Below, one piece after another: positions 51,000 to 57,500 of a stretch of 57,500 nt of DNA (the stretch's first letter is position 1; each line of letters begins with the position of its first letter). Position numbers and translations under genes: made by a program. The notes beneath the pieces were generated by a model, which worked only from the letters and a program-made list of their open reading frames with translations, ran no database searches and was not told where the DNA came from. The stretch is from Glandiceps talaboti (Eukaryota; Hemichordata; Enteropneusta; Spengelidae): assembly GCF_964340395.1 (NCBI RefSeq), contig NC_135556.1, forward strand, positions 22,395,223 to 22,452,722, in the 5' to 3' direction.

Positions 51000-53803
51000 A
51001 TGGCATATGAGACAATGAATAGATACATGTCCATTACTTCGAAGAGTGATTCAACTTATATGTCGACAAGTCGAGGAGGTGGAGATACTCGTCTCCAATG
51101 GCCTAAACAGTGGACGCTCGTCAACGAATGTTATATGGAACGGAGAGAACCATGTGAAGTAAGTATTAGTGGGGTTAGTGTGTACTACGTTCTTTTGGCA
51201 AGTTCTTCTTAAACATACACATTACAAACATCCATTATGCTTTATGTAACTGTCTAAACTGCGTTACAGCAACTGTTGATTCTGTATGTATTGTAAACAA
51301 ATTTTCTATTGGTTTGATATTGCTAACTAACTGGTAGACAAAGTAAACTATTTGCATTCAATCACACCACATCGTGAAAACAGTTGACATAGAAACAAAT
51401 TAATTTTGTATTTGTTTGGGTTTTTTTTACTTTAAATTTATACACTACCAACTACATGCCAAGTTTATTATCGTAATAGTTTTAATCATAGTCGTTGCAT
51501 AGGCAGTCCAGTCAACAAATTATCAAACTATATGTAGTGAGATCATTGGCTCAATTAGTACGGTGACCCACAGAAGACAGAGGAAAACTAAATTTGGAAT
51601 TTTTTTAGAGCAACAAGCGACCTATCGGTCAGAATAGCTCCGCTGTTTTTTTTTTGGATGTTTTTTTTTACTTTGGTGACATGTGGAAGTGGTTCAGTTC
51701 TTCACTATGCAGTTTTGTTTTAGCGATGTAATAAAGTGGTTACTGGTTTCATATGATGTCTCACTATCAAACAAATTTTACACAGAAGTTGGTAATGTAT
51801 TGTACTTTTATATCATAGTCACCATTTTATAACAAAAATCTACTGTTATGAAAAATTGCACAAAATCTCTGAAAAAAAATGACTGGGAAATGCACACAAG
51901 AAAAAGAAAAAAAAGAGGATTTTGAGGTTGGCTATAAATAATTCCAGTGTCTTACAGCTTTAACCCTGGAAAATGTTAATGATGTGAATGAAATAAACTA
52001 GGGATCTAAAATAATTTTGAGGCAATTTCAATTTCAATTTTCTAACAAATTTACCAAGTCAACAACATTCAACTTGTACTAGTTGTAGTAGATATATATA
52101 GGGAAGAAATGTATTAATCGCCATCTTACATGTAGTTTCCGTACGGCGACAATCCCAAGTACCCGGGAGAGAGTCATTCTCAGCCATACGTTACAGTGGT
52201 AACACTCGTTCATGTTCGATTACCTTTCATAAAGAAAACACAACGAAATGGTTGAAGTGATCTTTTTTTGAATTTCTTTCCATCACAAAAACAAAATCTG
52301 TGTGATCAAAAGTGTTGTAAACTAAACCAGAAAGAATTATCGGACTGGCTAAACTTCCCGCTGAACTGGAGTAAGGTCCAAGCCTCGATAGTACGTGAGG
52401 AAATCGTCTCAAACTAGCGATACAACTTTCAAAATATAACTTGACATGTCTTCATTTGTTAGAGTTATACAATTCAAGACGGGGTTTCACTCGAAAAAAA
52501 CAATTCTGTGAATAATGACACTCTGAACGCAGCGATTTCTCGGACGACGTTACCACTGTAACGTATGGCTGGCAACGACTTGCTTCCGGGTTAGTCCCTC
52601 GTTCATCCGGGTACTTGGGATTGTCGCTGACAACGGAGCTAAAAATGTGTTTCTACTTCACGTAATCTTGATTTTTTTAAAAATGCCAAATATAGTAATG
52701 CAATTTTATATGATTTCAGATTTGGAGGTCTGGAGTGAAACATCAAATAGCAAATCTTGGTGAAAAGTTGGTAAGTGTCATGAAAGCTATTCCAGTGCAC
52801 ATTTTGGTACTGTTTGATAGCCAAACACTTTAACTTGTTTTTTTGAAAGTTCTACGATTTTTCAATTTCCAGTCTCGTTGAAAGCTCAACATTTGCGTGA
52901 TACTATAATTGAGTGTGTCACAAGATGGTCGAGTGACACATACAACTAAAGGATAGAATGGAGTATTGTATAAATGAAGCGACAGAGAACAACATATCAA
53001 TTGGGAATACTGTATTTGCCCATGAAATAATATTACATAAACTGAATAGGAACGTGCTATACATATCTAGCCCCTGATACACTTGTCAGGTTGTACAAAA
53101 TAAAAAACAAGGCTTATAAATGCATAGTTATGGTGATGACAGGTACTAACTAATTATTTAGCAAATTCTAGTCCACGAGGCAGCAAGCCACGCGAAATGT
53201 GGTAGCTCAAATGGCTGTCAGCCAATCCGTATTGTCTTGTATACAATTATCCGCAAGTCATGAACTCACCCGTTTTACACGGTACTAAGTACAGTCAATG
53301 TCCGTAGTCTATTAGCAAATTAACGGAGTGTCCCGTTGGTGTAGGTTAAGTTCTTGTTGTGGAATAATACACGTCCATGCGACAGCAACCAGTAGCCAGC
53401 AAGTCCGCAGCTCCAAGCTCGCAGTATCCACCTTCAGGCCTTGATGTTCAAAGTTAGGAGAAGCATGTGATCACTGGCTTCGAGAGTATTTATAGGGGTC
53501 TCCTTAACGTTGATTGGGTACACACAAAGTTCAACAGATGTTTAGCTGTAGACATGTAAATTAGCACACTGTCATCACGAAAAGGTCCCTGACCTATACC
53601 TGTCATCACCATTCATCAAAAGGTCACTAGTACAGTAAACTAAAGAATCTATTATTCAAAATCACCACCTTGTGACAGAGTGGTACGTATCTAAGCAGTG
53701 TTATTATTACACTATTAAATTTTAAATTATTTAGGAGTATCTGAGACAATATATTCAGTATTATTTGAATAGTTTTACACATGGCAAAAATACAATACAG
53801 GCA

Positions 53804-53888
<85 letters not shown>

Positions 53889-53955
53889 CCTCGGTGAGTA
53901 TCAATCTGCTAAGACAGTGCTCTATACCGCAGTGGCAGAGCGTAATAGTTTTGAA

Positions 53956-53995
<40 letters not shown>

Positions 53996-54087
53996 TAACT
54001 CGGTGAGTATCAATCTGCTAAGACAGTGCTCTATACCGCAGTGGCAGAGCGTAATAGTAACTATATATATATATAACTATATATATA

Positions 54088-54158
<71 letters not shown>

Positions 54159-54536
54159 CAATATAAAGCAAGATACTGTCATATATATGAATATATGAAT
54201 ACTAACTATAAAACAGCGATGGTATTTCTGAGTAAATCACCAAGCGATACTTGTCATAAAAAAAAGTGACCAATATTCACGATAGAAAATAATCTTGACA
54301 AAAATTGAGAAAGAAGTTACACATATAATATTTACTATACTTGTATATTTATTCTCTTCCAGAGTAATTCTATGGCGGAGTTCACCAACTTGAGTTCACC
54401 TAAGGATACGACCCCGGGAAAGAATGCCAATAACGGCACTACAGAAACCAGACGTTACAATACAAAGTCTGTCGGTACTAGGAATTGCTGGAGAAATTGC
54501 CAATCACGTAATGGCACCCGCGCTAATCACTTTTAA
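51000..54536 (+). CDS. Small unrecognised gene, three predicted coding exons
   Basis: Exons 51000-51158, 52720-52770 and 54363-54536 all join in phase 0 with good borders (GAA|gtaagt, ttcag|ATT, TTG|gtaagt, ccag|AGT), giving 127 residues. The protein is polar, rich in serine, threonine and asparagine, with a tryptophan-bearing centre ([14 protein letters not shown]) and a basic tail ending [16 protein letters not shown]. No signal peptide, membrane segment or known domain is seen, and I do not recognise a family. The regular phases and strong donors favour a real gene; the lack of homology leaves it unproved. It diverges from the CCDC158 gene. Confidence 0.45.
52146..52627. mobile_element. 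482-bp TIR element in intron 1 of the small gene
   Basis: gcgacaatcccaagtacccg at 52146 is the exact inverse of the right end (ggtacttgggattgtcgc). A second inverted block, ccatacgttacagtggtaac, answers gttaccactgtaacgtatgg. No transposase frame and no clear target duplication. Non-autonomous DNA transposon. Confidence 0.8.
53084..53677 (-). mobile_element. Solo-LTR-like unit, about 594 bp
   Basis: Read on the minus strand it begins TGTCACAAGG and ends AACCTGACA, so the termini are TGTCA/TGACA. A TATA-like CTATAAATAC and, later, a TTTTTTATTTTG region sit in promoter and 3'-end positions. No primer-binding site, polypurine tract or internal domain flanks it, and no target duplication is obvious. 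Hence a solo LTR is only probable. Confidence 0.5.
53805..53886. repeat. (TA)n array
   Basis: About 40 uninterrupted AT dinucleotides, directly before the first repeat cassette at 53890. Confidence 0.97.
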
Positions 54537-54831
54537 TTCAATTAAGTTTTTTTTATTCAAACATAAAAGTTTATAAATCAAAACAAAACAAGGAAAGTAT
54601 GTCTAGTTGTTCATTTCTTTGAACAAGGGACGTCAGACCGCTGTTGAAAGATATCTCCTTTTTGAGAAAAAAAATAGAGGAACGAATATTGAATATCAAA
54701 TTGAATGTAATTGCGTTCTTCGAATTATCATATTTCGCGACAGAAGAGACATCCACATCAAGGTACGTGGAGGGTAGGTTTTTTTCCCAACAAATTACTT
54801 GACAAGAATTATCTCTACCTTTTTAAAAAAA

Positions 54832-54965
<134 letters not shown>

Positions 54966-54993
54966 TTTTGGTAGTACTGGAACTCTTTCTTGG

Positions 54994-55034
54994 GTGTAAC
55001 TCGGAGTTTCACGCATATTGCGATCATCAGACAC
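54994..55034 (-). ncRNA. Hammerhead ribozyme-like motif, copy 1
   Basis: On the minus strand: stem I GTGT, core CTGATGA, stem II CGCA-ATA-TGCG, core GAAA, a three-pair stem III (ACT/AGT, loop CCG), the site GTT, then ACAC closing stem I. This is the conserved order CUGANGA, helix, GAAA, helix, NUH. A U-U mismatch at the base of stem II and the less favoured GUU site weaken it. Self-cleaving activity is inferred, not shown. Confidence 0.6.
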
Positions 55035-55212
55035 TGATGATCGCAATATGCAATATTATTTATTCATTTATTTATTTATTCATTTATTTATGAATGATCG
55101 CAATATGCGTGAAACTCCGAGTTACACCCAAGAAAGAGTTCCAGTACTACCAAAACTATTACGCTCTGCCACTGCGGTATAGAGCACTGTCTTAGCAGAT
55201 TGATACTCACCG

Positions 55213-55354
<142 letters not shown>

Positions 55355-55446
55355 CTCGGTGAGTATCAATCTGCTAAGACAGTGCTCTATACCGCAGTGC
55401 TAGTGGCAGAGCGTAATAGTTTTGGTAATACTGGAACTCTTTCTTG

Positions 55447-55489
55447 GTTGTAACTCGGAGTTTCACGCATAGTGCGATCGTCAGACAAC
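55447..55489 (-). ncRNA. Hammerhead ribozyme-like motif, copy 2
   Basis: On the minus strand: stem I GTTGT, core CTGACGA, stem II CGCA-CTA-TGCG, core GAAA, stem III ACT-CCG-AGT, site GTT, then ACAAC. Compared with the copy at 54994-55034, stem I position 4 changes from G-C to T-A on both sides, while the variable core position 7 and the stem II loop differ freely. That is the pattern expected of a conserved RNA fold. Confidence 0.62.
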
Positions 55490-56256
55490 TCTGAGGCTTA
55501 CTCTCTGGGTGTGCTGTATATATAGAGTGTAGACAATAGAAATACCATCACTATTGTCTGTGTCGGTGGGTAGGTGTTGTATGTGTGGAGGTGTTGGTTG
55601 TTATTGTGTGAGTTATTGGGTGCGGACAAGTAAGTGTTGGCGGGTTGTTACATGTTGGGCTTTGATGTTCCGTTAGTTAACGGGTTTAGTTTAGGTGATA
55701 GATGCTCTATTGAAGTTGGACAAATAATACTTATTCTCGTGTCGGCATTTGGATATCAACTCAGTTCTTTTGTTTAGTGTGGAGCTTTTGTCTGCTTTAA
55801 TAATATTATTTATTTATTTATTCATTTATTTATGAATGAATGAATGAATGAATGAATGAATGAATGGATGGATGGATGAATGAATGAATGAACGAACGAA
55901 TGAACGAATATATTATTATTGTAGCATTGTCTTCTTCTAAGAAGCTGTGCTTTCAATTCTTAAATTTGAAAGAAACAAGTTCATTCGATTCAAATAAATA
56001 AATGGTTTATAATACGCAATTGAGCTAATATCCCTTAATACATATCAACTCTAACAACACAATCAAAATGCAAATGATAAATAACGATAACTGTTGATAA
56101 GTTAGTCCAATTTGGATAAGTCGGTACAAATCCGTTATTGAAATATGATTTACTAAGTATTCTTGAGTTGAGAACGAGCTGTCAATATTAAAGTATGAAC
56201 AACAATGCTTAGAACATTTTCAAAAGCCGGTACATTTCAAGCCAGTACGTTATGCA
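55490..56256. other. Flank of the repeat cluster and gaat microsatellite
   Basis: On the minus strand a TATA-like CTATATATACAGC lies at about 55514-55526, some 25-40 bases upstream of the hammerhead at 55447-55489. A small hairpin gacaatag/ctattgtc spans 55532-55558. At 55805-55910 attt and gaat tetranucleotides form a mixed array. No coding frame. Confidence 0.5.
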
Positions 56257-56475
56257 AATGGACTTATGGATGAGGATTGGGTATTCATTTTGGATTTGTA
56301 CGTACAATAACACACTTTTTACACATGTATTAGCTTTTTGCAATGTATTGAGTTACAAACACAGACTTAGTCAATGTTGTTTTGCATTGATTTTTCAAGT
56401 AAGAAGCCATGATACAATTGTTTTACAAATTACAAAATCCAAAATAAATACTCAATCCTCATCCATATGACCACT
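56257..56475. mobile_element. Short TIR/hairpin element, about 215 bp
   Basis: The left arm (cttatggatgaggattgggt, then attcattttggattt) is the near-perfect inverse of the right arm (aaatccaaaataaatactca, then atcctcatccatatg), about 36 bases each. No coding capacity. It lies just downstream of the last exon of the minus-strand membrane protein gene. Confidence 0.8.
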
Positions 56476-56519
56476 TTAATAATAGCCCGTCTCATCCTTT
56501 AAGACTACATATTCGAGCC

Positions 56520-57201
56520 TTATGTCTTTTTGATGATGGTGATTAGAACCAGACCAGACATAATAAATGCCATTACAATTACCCCTCCAAGCAAAGCTAT
56601 AGCCATTTCTAGCAAAAGAAGAAAAGAAGATGCAATTTGAGTTTCATCTAGAAAAAAAACATGTCAACAAAAGGAGATATGACCAGATTTTATCTCAATT
56701 CCTCCTGGAAGGTACGTGTATGCACTATTGTGATGAAAGAGTCTATAACCCTGAATAGTCTGCCTTATGATACCTTTCAAAACATAAATTGTACAGTTGT
56801 GCTACAATACCATTGGCATATTTTTTTGCCGTTGATGTGTTCAGTTTGCTGTGCATATGTGTGGTTGATATCAATTTTGTTGAAAAAGTTTATCAACTTG
56901 CTTAACAACCTATATAATTATCTTTGCAATATACATCATTTTTCACTGTCGGCCATGGTCTAGTTGCTAGGTATACATGTGTTCTTTTGTTGAATGTATG
57001 ACTACAACAAGTAAGAATCTTTACCTTTCGAAATACCACTGCTGCAATCACATTGAAACATCTCCCTGTCAATGCCAGTGTTGTTGTCGATGTCCGTGGC
57101 TTTTTCATACATGTGAGTGGTATAATCTACAAATTCTGTAAGTTTATCTGTAGTATTTTCGTCATCTACCTTGTCATCCAGAGACATGCCGCTGATTACT
57201 T
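56520..57201 (-). CDS. C-terminal part of a single-pass membrane protein (partial gene)
   Basis: Two minus-strand exons, 57201-57025 and 56647-56520, have good borders and join in phase. The penultimate exon encodes an acidic, probably extracellular segment (SLDDKVDDENTTDKL) ending in FQCDCSSG. The last exon encodes a hydrophobic span of about 30 residues (ALLGGVIVMAFIMSGLVLIT) and stops after the short cytoplasmic tail IIKKT. The architecture is that of a type I membrane protein with its N terminus encoded to the right of the window. The KKxx-like tail ending (K-K-T) is not a perfect retrieval signal. The family is not recognised. Confidence 0.6.
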
Positions 57202-57266
57202 CTGAGATGGAATGGAAACAATGAGACATTAATAAAATATTATCTTTTATAATAAACAATAGATTT

Positions 57267-57269
<3 letters not shown>

Positions 57270-57316
<47 letters not shown>

Positions 57317-57318
57317 TG
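57270..57318. repeat. (TG)n microsatellite
   Basis: About 20 TG units with one interruption, abutting the 3' end of the non-LTR element to the right. Confidence 0.95.
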
Positions 57319-57500
57319 TCAATATAATAATTTTATTTCGGTAAAGGGCCACGGCCCATCATACAAAAATTACATACACAGGTGAAACACACTGGATTGG
57401 TCAACATATAGTAAAAGTTATCCAACTACACATATGCCATAAGACGAAATTAATGATACAAAAATCTAGACTTCCTTCAAAAACCTCTCTCGCGTTTGGA
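57319..57500 (-). mobile_element. 3' end of a second non-LTR retrotransposon (truncated by the window)
   Basis: On the minus strand a short frame QTRERFLKEV ends with a stop at 57466-57468, similar in position and character to the LREEFYSS end of the intact ORF2. It is followed by about 145 bases ending in ccgtggccctttaccg and an aataaaattattatattg tail. The intact element has a comparable tail (ggcctgtggcctgtagtg, then an AT-rich simple repeat). Related but not identical family. Confidence 0.55.

Overview
The window is animal nuclear DNA. Genes are split by many short-consensus introns, there is no operon structure, and the intergenic DNA is AT-rich and crowded with microsatellites and transposable-element debris. 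The gene content (a TRPC-type channel, a DED-NACHT receptor, a CCDC158 homologue, APE-type non-LTR retrotransposons and a probable Penelope-like element end) fits a marine invertebrate. A deuterostome such as a cephalochordate, hemichordate or echinoderm relative is plausible, but the sequence alone does not fix the species and a lophotrochozoan cannot be excluded.

Layout. At 398-518 (- strand) lies the signal-peptide first exon of a gene that leaves the window on the left. A TRPC-like cation channel occupies 6263-16283 (+, ten coding exons, about 654 residues). Two of its introns carry diverged copies of one 1.05-1.1 kb terminal-inverted-repeat element, and another carries a 422-bp foldback element with a 9-bp target duplication. 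A DED-NACHT receptor runs from 17713 to 27373 (+, three coding exons, 1046 residues). Its first intron is split by an apparently intact non-LTR retrotransposon in antisense orientation (about 18.74-23.1 kb, two open frames). 27.4-31.0 kb is intergenic and holds a very long CT array. A CCDC158 homologue fills 31046-49597 (-, 23 coding exons, 1424 residues, reading frame consistent across every junction). A small unrecognised three-exon gene (127 residues) lies at 51000-54536 (+). Its introns hold a TIR element, a solo-LTR-like unit and TA arrays. From 53.89 to 55.49 kb is a cluster of repeated cassettes and long TA arrays in which two copies fold, on the minus strand, as hammerhead ribozymes. 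The last two coding exons of a membrane protein lie at 56520-57201 (-). The right edge shows the 3' end of a second non-LTR element.

The genes do not form a pathway. The TRPC gene, the NLR and the small gene read rightward, and the CCDC158 gene and the terminal membrane protein read leftward. The NLR and CCDC158 are convergent; CCDC158 and the small gene are divergent, with starts 1.4 kb apart. The strongest candidate for something unusual is the hammerhead-bearing repeat cluster near 55 kb. All exon models are from splice signals, phase and family resemblance read by eye, with no transcript data.
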